The notes: a model not told the origin generated them from the letters alone. A stretch of DNA of 64,000 bases from Synergistaceae bacterium (GCA_031267575.1 JAIRYN010000052.1:1-64000), one strand, 5' to 3'. Shown: positions 16,886-26,026, numbered from the stretch's first letter. Made by a program: numbers and translations.

Positions 16886-17835
16886 ATTTTCTTCGCGGCC
16901 TGCTCGATGGCCTCCGCCGTCAGTTCGTAATGTTCAAGAAGTTGTTCGTAAGTGCGCGCGGACTGACCATAACGGTCAGCGATTCCAACGCGCTCCATTG
17001 GCAAGGGCGAGTCGGAAAGACATTCGGCGATGGCGGCACCTAACCCGCCGATAACGCTGTGTTCCTCGGCCGTGACCAACGCGCGAACCCCATTCAGAGC
17101 CGCGCGAACGGCTTCCCTGTCCAAGGGTTTTATTGTACTGAAGTTCACCAAGCGGGCATCAACATCCTGCTCTTTCAGAAGCGCGCGCGCGACGATCCCC
17201 ATACCCGCCGTGACGGCATTGACACAGATCGCTACGTCCTTGCCCTCGACCAGCACCAGGGGCTTTCCAACCTTGAAAGGCGTCGATTCGTCGGTCAACA
17301 CGGGAAGGTCGTTGCGGTTGAGCCGGATATACACGGGTCCTTCAATCGCCGCCGCGGCGTGAACGGCCTTGCCCACTTCGACGGCGTCGAGAGGCGCCAG
17401 AACGGTCATGTTGGGCAAAGTGCTCATGAGGGCCAGGTCTTCAAAAGATTGGTGAGTGGCGCCGTCCCCAAAGTCGGAAAGTCCCGCGCTGGAACCAACG
17501 ATTTTTACGTTCAGGTTCGGCAGGCAGACGCTTTGCCGGATTTGGTCAAAAGGACGCCCCGTTGCGAACACCGCGAAAGAGTGCGCGAAGGGAATTTTGC
17601 CACATAGCGCTAGCCCCGCCGCGACGGAGATCATATTGGCCTCTCCGATGCCCATTTCGATATACTGGTCGGGCAGGTTTTTTTCGATTTGGATGGACTG
17701 GGTGGAGGCGCAAAGGTCCGCATCCAGAGCCACGATATTCCTGTTAGCCCTGGCCAGCTCCAAAAGCGCCAATCCGTAAGCGACACGGGGGTTGTATTCC
17801 TGTTGTTCTATTTTTTCTTTTTCTGCTTTTTCCAT
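16870..17835 (-). CDS. Transketolase, C-terminal subunit
   Basis: A 321-residue protein covering the pyrimidine-binding and C-terminal domains of transketolase (DXS/Tkt type). RVAYGLALLELARANRNIVALDADL begins the Pyr domain, EANMISVAAGLALCGKIPFAHSFAVF carries the catalytic-site glutamate region, and the C-domain includes ALVTAEEHSVIGGLG. It pairs with the N-terminal subunit encoded just upstream (13-base gap) to form the split two-carbon ketol transferase common in anaerobes. The transporter and SDR context suggests use in an imported sugar-acid pathway rather than only in the pentose phosphate route. Confidence 0.92.
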   Translation of the reverse strand: MEKAEKEKIEQQEYNPRVAYGLALLELARANRNIVALDADLCASTQSIQIEKNLPDQYIEMGIGEANMISVAAGLALCGKIPFAHSFAVFATGRPFDQIRQSVCLPNLNVKIVGSSAGLSDFGDGATHQSFEDLALMSTLPNMTVLAPLDAVEVGKAVHAAAAIEGPVYIRLNRNDLPVLTDESTPFKVGKPLVLVEGKDVAICVNAVTAGMGIVARALLKEQDVDARLVNFSTIKPLDREAVRAALNGVRALVTAEEHSVIGGLGAAIAECLSDSPLPMERVGIADRYGQSARTYEQLLEHYELTAEAIEQAAKKILKRN

Positions 17836-17848
17836 GTCAATCTTCCCT

Positions 17849-18670
17849 TCACATTACCATGACAGACGCGATAGCCTTTTCTTGATCTTCGACCGTGAGA
17901 AGGTTGTTGTGGTAGATGTGCGTGTTTTCCGCGAAGTAGACGCCCTTTCCTTTGACCGTGCGGGCAACGATGGCCGTTGGACAGCCTCTTACGTTCGTTG
18001 CGTTGTCTAGAGCCCTGGCAATATCCGCTACGTCGTGCCCGTCGATCTCAAACGTTTTCCAGCCGAAAGCGGCGAACCGTCCGGGAATGTTGCCTATAGC
18101 GTAGCGGTCGCGGGTTCTACCCATAGCCTGAACACCGTTCATATCCACGATCACCGTGAGATTCGACAGCGCGTAATGACTGGCTGCCATCGCGGCTTCC
18201 CAGATTTGTCCCTCCGCGAGTTCCCCGTCTCCGACGAGGACGTAGACGTGATAGTCGAGGTCATCCATCTTGCCAGCCAGAGCCATACCGACGCCCACAG
18301 ACAGGCCCTGACCCAGAGAACCGGTGTTGGCCTCGATGCCTGGAGCGCGTCTTTCGGGGTGACCCTGTAGAAGACTGCCCAGGCTCTTGGTCGTGGCGAG
18401 AAGCTCTTTTTTGAAGTACCCGGCCTCGGCTAAAGCGGCGTACTGCGCCAGTACGGAGTGCCCTTTGCTCATGATGAAACGGTCGCGGTTCGGGTCGTTC
18501 CGTTCGTCGGCGGATTGGCGCATTTTGTAGAAATACAGCACCGCCACGATGTCCGCGCACGACATCGATCCTCCAAGATGTCCCCTGTTACCGATACCAA
18601 GGGTGTCGATAATCCCCAGACGAACCTTACGCGCTTTCTCCCTGAGAAAATTTTGTAGGTCTTTGTCCAC
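17849..18670 (-). CDS. Transketolase, N-terminal (thiamine diphosphate-binding) subunit
   Basis: A 273-residue protein corresponding to the diphosphate-binding half of transketolase. GHLGGSMSCADIVAVLYF is the N-terminal conserved His region. GNRDRF-like content appears as DRFIMSKGHSVLAQYAALAE. The thiamine diphosphate motif is GDGELAEGQIWEA with downstream NLTVIVDMN. GTG 18670 is used, with GAGGAGG eleven bases upstream. It lies between the GntR regulator (35 bases) and the C-terminal subunit. Confidence 0.92.
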   Translation of the reverse strand: MDKDLQNFLREKARKVRLGIIDTLGIGNRGHLGGSMSCADIVAVLYFYKMRQSADERNDPNRDRFIMSKGHSVLAQYAALAEAGYFKKELLATTKSLGSLLQGHPERRAPGIEANTGSLGQGLSVGVGMALAGKMDDLDYHVYVLVGDGELAEGQIWEAAMAASHYALSNLTVIVDMNGVQAMGRTRDRYAIGNIPGRFAAFGWKTFEIDGHDVADIARALDNATNVRGCPTAIVARTVKGKGVYFAENTHIYHNNLLTVEDQEKAIASVMVM

Positions 18671-18705
18671 TTTTCAAACAACCTCCTCAATGTTTCAGCT
18701 TTCTT

Positions 18706-19440
18706 TCAGTTTTCTTTTTCTTTCAGCAACGACGAAATGGAACCTTTTGTTTCACTGACATGTTCGTACATGACCAACTGAGCTTGCGTTTTTTCCCGTC
18801 TCTCAAAAGCCTGAATGATCTGTTTGTGATATTGCAGCGCTTTCTTTCGCCTTTCGGAGTAGGAAGCGGAGATAATCTGCTGTTTTAGAAGAGATTCACG
18901 AATCAAATCGAAGGAATGGGAAAAGAGGACATTTCGAGTCGCCCGCGCGATTAGGCCATGAAACAAAACATCCATCTCGGCGAACTCAGGGCATTTTCCC
19001 TCGGACGACATACCCGACGCCTGACGTTCGATGCAGGAAATCAGTTCCTCGATCTCCTCGCGAGAGATTCGTTCTGCGGCCAACGCCGCGCAGTAGGGTT
19101 CGTAGCCAACCCTGAATTCCATAACATGAAGAACGTCCCGGAGGTTCATGGCGTCTAGAAAAAGAATTTTTCGTTCCGCGTCAGGAGCGTCACTCACGAA
19201 CGTTCCCAATCCGGGGACGGTGTAGATCAGGTTTTTAGCCTTTAAGAGGTTGAGAGCCTCCCGCACTGTCGAACGGCTGACGTTGAACGCGGCGGACAGC
19301 TCGGCCTCCGTATAAATACGATCTCCCGGTTTCCAGAAACCGGATTGAACCTTTTCTTGTAACGCCTCGAAAACGACAACGCTCCTGCTCTTTCGCTCCA
19401 AGGGGCTGAAAACCGCTTTCACAAACATCACCCAATTCAA
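18706..19440 (-). CDS. GntR-family (FadR/FCD-type) transcriptional regulator
   Basis: About 240 residues. The N-terminal winged helix-turn-helix has GDRIYTEAELSAAFNVSRST followed by VREALNLLKAKNLIYTVPGLGTFV. The C-terminal all-helical FCD domain has metal/ligand-binding Asp, Arg and His candidates (EFRVGYEPYCAALA, DVLFHGLIARATRN). The start is uncertain: TTG 19440 or ATG 19428; neither has a strong ribosome site. It is the first gene of the minus-strand operon, with a 13-base operator-like palindrome just upstream, so autoregulation and control of the sugar-acid operon are likely. Confidence 0.9.
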   Translation of the reverse strand: MNWVMFVKAVFSPLERKSRSVVVFEALQEKVQSGFWKPGDRIYTEAELSAAFNVSRSTVREALNLLKAKNLIYTVPGLGTFVSDAPDAERKILFLDAMNLRDVLHVMEFRVGYEPYCAALAAERISREEIEELISCIERQASGMSSEGKCPEFAEMDVLFHGLIARATRNVLFSHSFDLIRESLLKQQIISASYSERRKKALQYHKQIIQAFERREKTQAQLVMYEHVSETKGSISSLLKEKEN

Positions 19441-19453
19441 AACATTATTATCG

Positions 19454-19466
19454 GATGTCTGACATC
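19454..19466. promoter_or_regulatory. Putative FadR-type GntR operator
   Basis: GATGTCTGACATC is a perfect 13-base palindrome around a central base. It contains the TGTCTGACA core seen in operators of many FadR-subfamily regulators (T-n-GT-n3-AC-n-A pattern). It stands 14 bases upstream of the earliest start of the GntR gene. Confidence 0.7.
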
Positions 19467-19634
19467 ATACATTATAAAGAATAAATTTGTCAATAGGGTT
19501 CGGAACTCCCCAAACCGTAAGTTGTAAGGATATCGATTGCAAAAGTAAAGCAACCTGGACGGCGAGCGAGGGTTGCGATCAATCTTGCAAAAGTGCAGAT
19601 AAAAGTTTGTTGCAATAAGTAGTGCAATATTCTC

Positions 19635-19694
19635 CATATGAAAAAACGTCCTTCTATATAAAAAAATGTCCTTCCATATGAAAAAATGTTCTTC
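19635..19694. repeat. Three tandem 20-bp units
   Basis: Three imperfect head-to-tail copies of CATATGAAAAAACGTCCTTC lie in the divergent spacer between the GntR gene and the AT-rich methyltransferase. No gene is visible in 19441-19895 apart from this repeat, a palindrome and promoter elements. Confidence 0.9.
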
Positions 19695-19758
19695 TATAGC
19701 AACACAGGAAGACGATTTTGAGCGCCAAGAAATCATCACCTCCTGTGAAAAGTGAACA

Positions 19759-19775
19759 CAGACAGTGACTGTCTG
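19759..19775. promoter_or_regulatory. 17-bp perfect palindrome
   Basis: CAGACAGTGACTGTCTG, 8-base arms around one central base, about 70 bases upstream of the -10 of the methyltransferase gene. It looks like a dimeric repressor site, but the regulator is unknown. Confidence 0.5.
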
Positions 19776-19840
19776 CTTGGCATCAAAATAAGTTGTGTCT
19801 TTGCAAAGATAAGTTTACGTGCTCTGTTGGCCATATTTAT

Positions 19841-19849
19841 TGCTATAAT
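19841..19849 (+). promoter_or_regulatory. Extended -10 promoter of the AT-rich methyltransferase
   Basis: TGCTATAAT fits the TGnTATAAT extended -10 pattern, with no good -35 at the usual distance. The gene starts about 47 bases downstream. Confidence 0.6.
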
Positions 19850-19895
19850 GTGTATACTACGTTGTTTGAATATTTCACTTTAAGGAGTTTTTTTA

Positions 19896-20819
19896 ATGTT
19901 ACTAAAAGATATAAATTGTTCTATAGAACAATATGCCACTTCTTATGTAGATGAAATATATACGGACATTAAGGAATTTTCGGAGATGACGTACCAAGAA
20001 AGTTGTTTTCTTAACGGCTTTGTGCGATATTTCAAACCTAAGAAAATATTAGAAGTTGGTGTTGCAGCAGGTGCTAGTACTTGTGTTTTATTGAATGCTC
20101 TTAAAGATAACTCTGAAGCAATCCTTCATTCGGTAGATTGGTCAAAAAAATATTATAAAAATTTTTCTAAAACTTCTGGCTGGAAGGCCCAAGAACTTTT
20201 CCACGGTAAGTCTCAATGGAAATTACATCTAGGAGTTGACGTTGCGGAAATAATAGAAGATCAAATAAAGGGAAATATTGACTTTTTGTTATTGGATACT
20301 GTTCACAAACATCCAGCCGAAACTTTGAATTTTCTTTCAGTGTTTCCTTATCTTAATAGGAATGCTATCGTCGTGTTACATGACGTTAATCTCTTTTTTA
20401 AGCCACATCACCCAACAGCTTATGCCACAAAAATATTATTCGACACTGTTGTAGCGGATAAAGTTACTTTAAGTATTTTTGAAAACGACTACATCCACCC
20501 TAATATTGCGGCTTTTCAAATTAATGAAGATACAAATAAATATATTGGAGATGTTGTACGCAGTTTATTTTTCTCTTGGGGTACAAAAGAACCTGCAAGG
20601 ATTTTGCAAGCGACTGGGGTCATTCTCAAAGCAAAGTATTGCAATGATATATATAAGTTATATGAAAGAAGCGTAAAACAAAACCAAATTCATTCACAAC
20701 TCACTTTTAAGAAAATATTCTTGAGAATAAATAGCGCGTTACGTGAAATATTAAAGATGTTTTTACCATCTTCCGTTATCATATGGCTCAGAACAATACA
20801 ACAAAAACTCAAAATATAA
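19896..20819 (+). CDS. Class I SAM-dependent methyltransferase (Methyltransf_24 type), AT-rich
   Basis: A 307-residue cytoplasmic protein. KKILEVGVAAGASTCVLLNA near residue 50 is the AdoMet-binding motif I; LHSVDWSK supplies the acidic residue after beta-2, and NIDFLLLDTVHKHPAETLNF is motif IV. ALHDVN-like VVLHDVN resembles methyltransferases acting on sugars or small molecules in surface-polysaccharide and O-antigen loci. About 100 C-terminal residues are unassigned and basic. Base composition is far more AT-rich than the flanks, with AAA/ATA/TTA-rich codons, and a mini-IS lies directly downstream, so lateral acquisition is likely. The acceptor substrate is unknown. Start: AAGGAG eight bases before the ATG. 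Confidence 0.78.
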   Translation: MLLKDINCSIEQYATSYVDEIYTDIKEFSEMTYQESCFLNGFVRYFKPKKILEVGVAAGASTCVLLNALKDNSEAILHSVDWSKKYYKNFSKTSGWKAQELFHGKSQWKLHLGVDVAEIIEDQIKGNIDFLLLDTVHKHPAETLNFLSVFPYLNRNAIVVLHDVNLFFKPHHPTAYATKILFDTVVADKVTLSIFENDYIHPNIAAFQINEDTNKYIGDVVRSLFFSWGTKEPARILQATGVILKAKYCNDIYKLYERSVKQNQIHSQLTFKKIFLRINSALREILKMFLPSSVIIWLRTIQQKLKI

Positions 20820-20924
20820 ATTTATAATTGTAAATCCCCCAATATATTTATAAGTATATGCGTAATATCGAAGTGACTGACATTACTGTGTTTTTATACA
20901 TCTATAAATTTTACGGGGATTTAC

Positions 20925-21224
20925 TTGACATACTCCCACGACTAAAGCCATGGGATTCTAAGATCGACAAAGACAGCCGACTGAAACCGGTCTTACGTCT
21001 TCTCCTTTAATTTAAGAGTGGATGCCCCCACTCTGAGAAGATTTACAGCTACATTGATATCCCGGTCGTGTTCCGCCCCGCATCTTACGTTGATAAACCG
21101 TTAAAGAAGTTTAACATGAAAGTAGAGATATGACAAGAAACCAAATACAAAACAAACGCCGCTGTTGGCGGCGTTGCGATTCTCATCCAACGGCTTCAGC
21201 CGTTGGCTTTCTCATCGCTTTATC
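20925..21224 (-). mobile_element. IS608-type mini-element, copy A (300 bp)
   Basis: Minus-strand element inserted 3' of TTAC (GTAA 21225-21228 on the plus strand) and ending in TCAA (TTGA 20925-20928). It has AAAG in GATAAAGCGATGAG at the left end and GAAT before the right hairpin, as in ISHp608 ends. The left hairpin is AACGGCTGAAGCCGTT. Inside, only a degraded TnpB tail remains (INVRCGAEHDRDINVAVNLL-like reading with a changed frame) plus the right-end region. No transposase gene is present. Confidence 0.88.
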
Positions 21225-21259
21225 GTAAAGATTCATCTAATATAATATCGAAACCGCTT

Positions 21260-21763
21260 TCAAGATCTGTCGGCTAAGGTGATTTCGATGATTTTTAGAT
21301 GACGCACGCCTTTTGGGATTTTCACGTAGACCTCTTCGCCTACGGTTTTGCCCAGAATAGCTTGGCCTACGGGGCTTTTTTGAGAGATGCTGTGAGTTTT
21401 CGGGTCGGCCTCTTCCGAGCCGACGATCGTATAAGTGAATTGTTTCGATGGGGGAGTCATTTCCTCTAGGGTAACTGTGAGACCTAATGAGACTTTTTTT
21501 GTGTCCAGCGTTTCCTCGTCCAAAATTCGCGCCTTGCTCAATTGTATTTCCAGCTGAAGGATCCGCGCTTCGATCTTGGATTGCTCTTCTTTGGCCGCCG
21601 CGTATTCTGCGTTCTCGCTGAGGTCGCCGAAAGACCGCGCCTCTTCCAACTGTCGCGCGATTTCCGCCCTGCGCTCCGTCCTCAGTTCAACCAATTCAGC
21701 ACTCAGGCGTTCGTAGCCGCTTCGGGTCATTGTTGCGTTGTTGTCGATCGTCTTTATCGCCAT
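21260..21763 (-). CDS. greA: Transcription elongation factor GreA
   Basis: A 167-residue RNA polymerase secondary-channel factor that rescues backtracked complexes by stimulating transcript cleavage. The N-terminal coiled coil carries the catalytic acidic tip in ARSFGDLSENAEYAAAKEEQ. The C-terminal FKBP-like domain has TVTLEEM, YTIVGSEEADP and SPVGQAILGKTVGEEV. It is slightly longer than E. coli GreA (158) because of an N-terminal MAIKTIDNNATMTRSG. The start ATG 21763 has GGAGG seven bases upstream, and a good promoter lies at 21796-21824. It is monocistronic. Confidence 0.96.
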   Translation of the reverse strand: MAIKTIDNNATMTRSGYERLSAELVELRTERRAEIARQLEEARSFGDLSENAEYAAAKEEQSKIEARILQLEIQLSKARILDEETLDTKKVSLGLTVTLEEMTPPSKQFTYTIVGSEEADPKTHSISQKSPVGQAILGKTVGEEVYVKIPKGVRHLKIIEITLADRS

Positions 21764-21795
21764 TACTCTGCCTCCAAAACTTAGAATCGGGGCGT

Positions 21796-21824
21796 ATTTT
21801 AACAGCTATTAACGGGATACACAA
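21796..21824 (-). promoter_or_regulatory. greA promoter
   Basis: On the minus strand -35 TTGTGT (21824-21819), 17 bases, -10 TAAAAT (21801-21796), about 33 bases before the start codon. Confidence 0.75.
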
Positions 21825-21940
21825 TAGCATTAGCGAGGAGCGTATAGTCGAGAAAACACGATAAACTATGATAAAATTAAAATAACTGGGTATTGTTCGA
21901 CAATATTAGAATAGTATATATCAGGAAGGTGAGAAAATTT

Positions 21941-23191
21941 ATGGGCTTGTTTGGAAGTGGAACGTTGATTGCCGCGGACGACACGTGGTTTTTGTGGACG
22001 ATTATCATCGTCTTCGCTTCGGCGTCTATCTACATTGAGCAAAACTACAAGTGGGGAGAAAGACTGTCGGGGCCGGTTGTTGGCCTGATTCTGGCTGTCA
22101 TTGCCGTTAACTTGGGAGTCATTCCATCGAGCGCCGAGGTTTACGACGCGATATGGACCTACTGCATTCCTTTGTCCGTGGCGATGCTCCTGTTCCGAGC
22201 AAATATCAAATCCATCATCAAAGACACGGGCAAAATGTTTTTTTGCTTCAACATCAGCGCCATTGGGACTTTGCTGGGAGTGATCGTGGCCTTTTTCACG
22301 CTGAAAAATTTTATTCCCGAACTGGATAAAATGGCGGGAGTCCTGACCGGTTCCTACATTGGCGGTGGGGTGAATCTCTTTGCCGTCGCTAACTCGGTTC
22401 ACGTTTCCGAAACACTGCTCAGCGCCGAGGTCATTGCCGATAACTTCGTTATGGCGCTAGTCATTTTCGTTCTGCTGTGGATCCCCAGCAGCGATTACTT
22501 CAAAGCGCGCTACAGACATCCGTTCCAAGCCAAAATCCAAGCCAAAATTGAAGAAAAGGGCATTGTTGGAGAGGCTAAAACGATGTCGGCGGCCTTTTGG
22601 GGCAAAAAAGAAATGTCCCTGTTGGATATCGCTTTGACCATCGCTGTGGCCTTTGTAATCGTGACATTTTCCACGAAGCTCTCGGATTGGCTCAAGGTGG
22701 CCCTGGCGGGACCGGAGGGTGGAGACTTGTGGAGCGGGCTTCCCTCCATGATTTTTGGCAACCAGTTCGTCATGTTGACTTTGGTGTCAGTGATTCTCAC
22801 CTCCATTTTTCCCAAATTCTTCAATAACCTCAAGGGCGCGCAGGAACTGGGTACGTTTTTGATCTACACGTTCTTCGTGGTGATCGGTTGTCCCGCGGCC
22901 CTAAAAGATGTCATTGTCACCGCGCCGCTTCTTTTTGTATTCTGCGGTCTCATCGCTTTCATCAACATCGGATGGACGCTCTTCTGGGGTAAATTGTTCC
23001 GCCAGAACATCGAGGAGCTGACCATCGCGTCCAACGCCAACATCGGCGGACCCTCCACGGCGGCGGCCATGGCGGTAGCCAAGGGATATGGAGACCTGGT
23101 TGTCCCCGGTATCCTGGTGGGGTTGTGGGGATATATCATCGGGACTCCTTTGGGGTTGTTTATGGTACAGTGGTTGAGTACTTTTATGTAG
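21941..23191 (+). CDS. DUF819-family membrane permease
   Basis: An integral membrane protein of 416 residues with about 10-11 helices. The characteristic DUF819 (YjcL-like) blocks are present: IPLSVAMLLFRANIKSI, GSYIGGGVNLFAVAN, ADNFVMALVIFVLLW and ASNANIGGPSTAAAMAVAKG. ATG 21941 is chosen because AGGAAGGTGAG lies before it, and the 16 upstream codons lack a site. Residues QAKIQAKIEEKG in the central loop derive from a short duplication (22527-22550). It ends 10 bases before a VanX-like dipeptidase and is probably co-transcribed, suggesting transport of a peptide, amino-acid or carboxylate product. The substrate is not established for the family. Confidence 0.85.
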   Translation: MGLFGSGTLIAADDTWFLWTIIIVFASASIYIEQNYKWGERLSGPVVGLILAVIAVNLGVIPSSAEVYDAIWTYCIPLSVAMLLFRANIKSIIKDTGKMFFCFNISAIGTLLGVIVAFFTLKNFIPELDKMAGVLTGSYIGGGVNLFAVANSVHVSETLLSAEVIADNFVMALVIFVLLWIPSSDYFKARYRHPFQAKIQAKIEEKGIVGEAKTMSAAFWGKKEMSLLDIALTIAVAFVIVTFSTKLSDWLKVALAGPEGGDLWSGLPSMIFGNQFVMLTLVSVILTSIFPKFFNNLKGAQELGTFLIYTFFVVIGCPAALKDVIVTAPLLFVFCGLIAFINIGWTLFWGKLFRQNIEELTIASNANIGGPSTAAAMAVAKGYGDLVVPGILVGLWGYIIGTPLGLFMVQWLSTFM

Positions 23192-23201
23192 CTGGACGCC
23201 C

Positions 23202-23846
23202 ATGAACGTCAGCACGATAGGGGTTCACAAAGACGGGCTTCCTGAGGGTTTCGTTTATATCGACGAGCTGATCGAAGACTGCGTCGTTGACGCAAAGTAC
23301 TGGGGAACGGACAATTTTATAGGCCGAGGGGTCGACGGCTACGAAACCCCCCTGGTGGTTATGACTCACGAGGCCGCTGAGGCTTGTGTCAGAGCAGCGG
23401 ATATTCTACGAAAACGAGGCTATTGGATCAAGTTTTACGACGCCTATCGGCCCCAAAAAGCCGTTGATGATTTTGTCCGCTGGGTCGCGGACGTGGACGA
23501 TCTCCGCCGAAAACCGATACATTACCCCCATGTGAACAAAAAAGACTTTATCGTCCTGGGCTACGTTGCCGAAAGGTCGGGGCACACCCGAGGCAGCGCC
23601 GTGGACTTGACCCTCGTGGATATGGAAACCTGTCAAGAACTCGACATGGGTTCCATCTTCGACTTCATGGACCCTCGCTCTCACATCGTGGCACTGGGCC
23701 TGGCCGACTACCAGGAGGCTAACCGCGCTCTTCTCCGCGACGCAATGATGGTCAGCGGTTTCGAGGTGTACCCCTACGAATGGTGGCACTTCTTTTTGCG
23801 ACACGAACCCTACCCCGAAACTTATTTCGATTTTCCTGTTAGATAA
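23202..23846 (+). CDS. D-alanyl-D-alanine dipeptidase (VanX/DdpX family)
   Basis: A zinc metallopeptidase of 214 residues hydrolysing D-Ala-D-Ala dipeptide. The zinc-site motif SGHTRGSAVDL gives His128 and Asp135, and EWWHF gives the catalytic Glu193 and zinc ligand His196. Arg83 in AYRPQKA matches the substrate-stabilising Arg of VanX. No signal peptide is visible, so it acts in the cytoplasm. There are no vanH, vanA or vanRS neighbours, so a role in recycling cell-wall dipeptide as nutrient is more likely than glycopeptide resistance. The upstream DUF819 permease 10 bases away may import the substrate or be functionally linked. Confidence 0.9.
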   Translation: MNVSTIGVHKDGLPEGFVYIDELIEDCVVDAKYWGTDNFIGRGVDGYETPLVVMTHEAAEACVRAADILRKRGYWIKFYDAYRPQKAVDDFVRWVADVDDLRRKPIHYPHVNKKDFIVLGYVAERSGHTRGSAVDLTLVDMETCQELDMGSIFDFMDPRSHIVALGLADYQEANRALLRDAMMVSGFEVYPYEWWHFFLRHEPYPETYFDFPVR

Positions 23847-23899
23847 AAAATGATTTCGCATACTGATTTTACATACTACTGAGGAGAGGTGAAGTCACT

Positions 23900-25081
23900 G
23901 TGAGCAAAGAAATCATACTAGCCGGTGCCTGTCGGACGGCGATAGGAAAAATGGGAGGTACCCTTGCAGGTGTGCCCGTGGCTAACTTAGGCGCCATAGT
24001 TATCAGGGAGGCCATGAGCCGCGCCGGCGTAAAGTCGGATCAGGTAGACGAGGTCTTTATGGGCTGCATTCTACAGAGTTCCCAGGGGCAAAACGTGGCA
24101 CGTCAGTCCTCCATTAAGGCGGGGCTCCCCGTGGAGGTTCCCGCTCAGACGTTGAATATCGTCTGCGGTTCGGGCCTGAAAAGCGTCAACCTGGCGGCGG
24201 CCATGATTCAAGCGGGAGAGGCGGATGTCATTATCGCGGGCGGGATGGAAAACATGTCCGCAGCGGTTTACGCCCTGGATAAAGCACGCACGGGCTATCG
24301 CATGAACAATGGAACACTGATCGACACCATGGTCAAGGATGCCTTGTGGGATGTCTTTAACGACTATCACATGGGCGTCACGGCGGAGAACGTCGCCGAA
24401 AAATACGGGGTAACTCGCGCCATGCAAGACGCTTTCGCCGCGGGAAGTCAGCAGAAATACGAGGCCGCCCAAAAAGAGGGCAAGTTTAAAGACGAGATCG
24501 TGCCCGTGCCGATCAAGATAAAAAAGGAAACGCTCCCCTTCGACAAGGATGAATACCCTCGGGCGGGTGTAACGGCGGAGTCTATCGCCAGTTTGCCTCC
24601 CGCATTCAAGAAAGACGGTACGGTCACGGCCGCCAATGCATCAGGAATCAACGATGGCGCGGCTGCCGTGGTTGTTTTGAGCGCGGAGAAAGCCAAGGAA
24701 CTGGGCGTGAAACCGATGGCCAAGTGGATTGCTGGCGCCACGGCGGGAGTGGATCCGTCGGTGATGGGCATCGCTCCGGCCATGTCCACGCAAAAGCTGT
24801 TGAAAAAGACGGGACTTACCGTTGCCGATATCGATTTGATCGAGGCCAATGAGGCCTTTGCAGCTCAGGCCGTGGCGGTAGGGCAATTGCTTCAGTGGGA
24901 CGCAGCTAAAGTCAACGTCAATGGCGGCGCTATTGCGCTGGGGCACCCGGTAGGCGCTTCGGGCTGTCGCATCCTCGTCACGCTGTTGCATGAAATGGGC
25001 AAACGTAAAGTTCAGAAAGGCTTGGCGACGTTGTGCATTGGTGGCGGCATGGGCGTGTCCACCCTCGTGGAGCGGATATAA
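23900..25081 (+). CDS. Acetyl-CoA C-acetyltransferase (thiolase)
   Basis: A 393-residue thiolase II, condensing two acetyl-CoA to acetoacetyl-CoA or the reverse. The three catalytic residues are in place: Cys89 in [11 protein letters not shown], His349 in GHPVGASG and Cys379 in CIGGGMG. The GTG start at 23900 follows GAGAGGTGAAGTCACT. It is followed after 14 bases by 3-hydroxybutyryl-CoA dehydrogenase, forming the first half of a C4 acyl-CoA pathway whose later genes (acd, etfB, etfA) follow beyond insertion-sequence debris. Confidence 0.96.
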   Translation: MSKEIILAGACRTAIGKMGGTLAGVPVANLGAIVIREAMSRAGVKSDQVDEVFMGCILQSSQGQNVARQSSIKAGLPVEVPAQTLNIVCGSGLKSVNLAAAMIQAGEADVIIAGGMENMSAAVYALDKARTGYRMNNGTLIDTMVKDALWDVFNDYHMGVTAENVAEKYGVTRAMQDAFAAGSQQKYEAAQKEGKFKDEIVPVPIKIKKETLPFDKDEYPRAGVTAESIASLPPAFKKDGTVTAANASGINDGAAAVVVLSAEKAKELGVKPMAKWIAGATAGVDPSVMGIAPAMSTQKLLKKTGLTVADIDLIEANEAFAAQAVAVGQLLQWDAAKVNVNGGAIALGHPVGASGCRILVTLLHEMGKRKVQKGLATLCIGGGMGVSTLVERI

Positions 25082-25095
25082 GGGAGGTCCTGACA

Positions 25096-25938
25096 ATGAA
25101 AGTTGGAGTAATCGGAGCGGGAACGATGGGAAGCGGCATCGCTCAAGTCTTCGCGTCCAAAGAGGGTTATGAGGTGACCCTGTGCGATGTCAACATTGAG
25201 CTGGCCGAGAAGGGAAAGAAAAAGATCGCCGACGGCCTGGAAAAGCTGGCCATTAAGGGCAAGATGACCCAGGAGACCGTTGCGGCCATCGTGGGCAGAA
25301 TCAAGACCGGAGTCGTCGAAAACGTCGCGGGCTACGATTTGGTGGTGGAGGCCGCGCTGGAGAACCTGACCGTGAAAAAGGAACTTTTTATCCAGCTTCA
25401 GAATATCTGCGGAAAGGACACCATTTTCGCCTCGAACACGTCTTCTCTGTCGTTAAGCGAGCTGTCGCGCGGTCTGGACCGGGAAGTGGTGGGGATGCAT
25501 TTTTTCAACCCCGCACCGGTCATGAAGCTAGTAGAGGTGATCTCCGGCGTCAACACGCCTCAGGAGCTGGTGGACAAAGTTACGAAGATCGCCTCCGACG
25601 TGGGGAAAACACCGGTTCCAGTCAAGGAGGCGCCGGGGTTTGTGGTGAACCGCATGTTGATCCCTCTGATCAACGAGGGCGTTGCTCTCTACGCAGAGGG
25701 AGTAGCCTCCGCCGAGGGCATCGACACCGCCATGAAGCTGGGCGCCTCTCACCCTATGGGGCCGCTGGAGTTGGGCGACCTGATCGGGCTCGACGTTTGC
25801 CTCGCGATAATGGAAATTCTCTATGAGGAGTTTGGAGATACGAAATATCGTCCTCATCCTCTTTTGAGAAAAATGGTGCGCGGCGGTTTGTTCGGAAGAA
25901 AAACCGGAAAGGGCTTTTACGACTACGGACGCAAATAA
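25096..25938 (+). CDS. hbd: 3-hydroxybutyryl-CoA dehydrogenase
   Basis: A 280-residue NAD(P)-dependent (S)-3-hydroxyacyl-CoA dehydrogenase. The Rossmann motif [10 protein letters not shown] starts at residue 7, [13 protein letters not shown] contains the catalytic-region Ser/Asn, and [17 protein letters not shown] carries the catalytic His; the Glu partner is in [22 protein letters not shown] and GKGFYDYG complete the family. ATG 25096 follows GGGAGG; the longer frame overlaps thiolase and has no site. It converts acetoacetyl-CoA to 3-hydroxybutyryl-CoA. No crotonase gene follows. Confidence 0.96.
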   Translation: MKVGVIGAGTMGSGIAQVFASKEGYEVTLCDVNIELAEKGKKKIADGLEKLAIKGKMTQETVAAIVGRIKTGVVENVAGYDLVVEAALENLTVKKELFIQLQNICGKDTIFASNTSSLSLSELSRGLDREVVGMHFFNPAPVMKLVEVISGVNTPQELVDKVTKIASDVGKTPVPVKEAPGFVVNRMLIPLINEGVALYAEGVASAEGIDTAMKLGASHPMGPLELGDLIGLDVCLAIMEILYEEFGDTKYRPHPLLRKMVRGGLFGRKTGKGFYDYGRK

Positions 25939-26026
25939 GCACGAATACGTATTGAGGGTTATACATAGTATCTGAATAAGCCATAATACGCTAATATTTA
26001 TATCTGATAAGATATTATAAAGTGTT

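Noticed and set aside
23202-23846. Glycopeptide resistance locus
   Set aside because: Only the VanX-type dipeptidase is present; no ligase, dehydrogenase or two-component system is adjacent.
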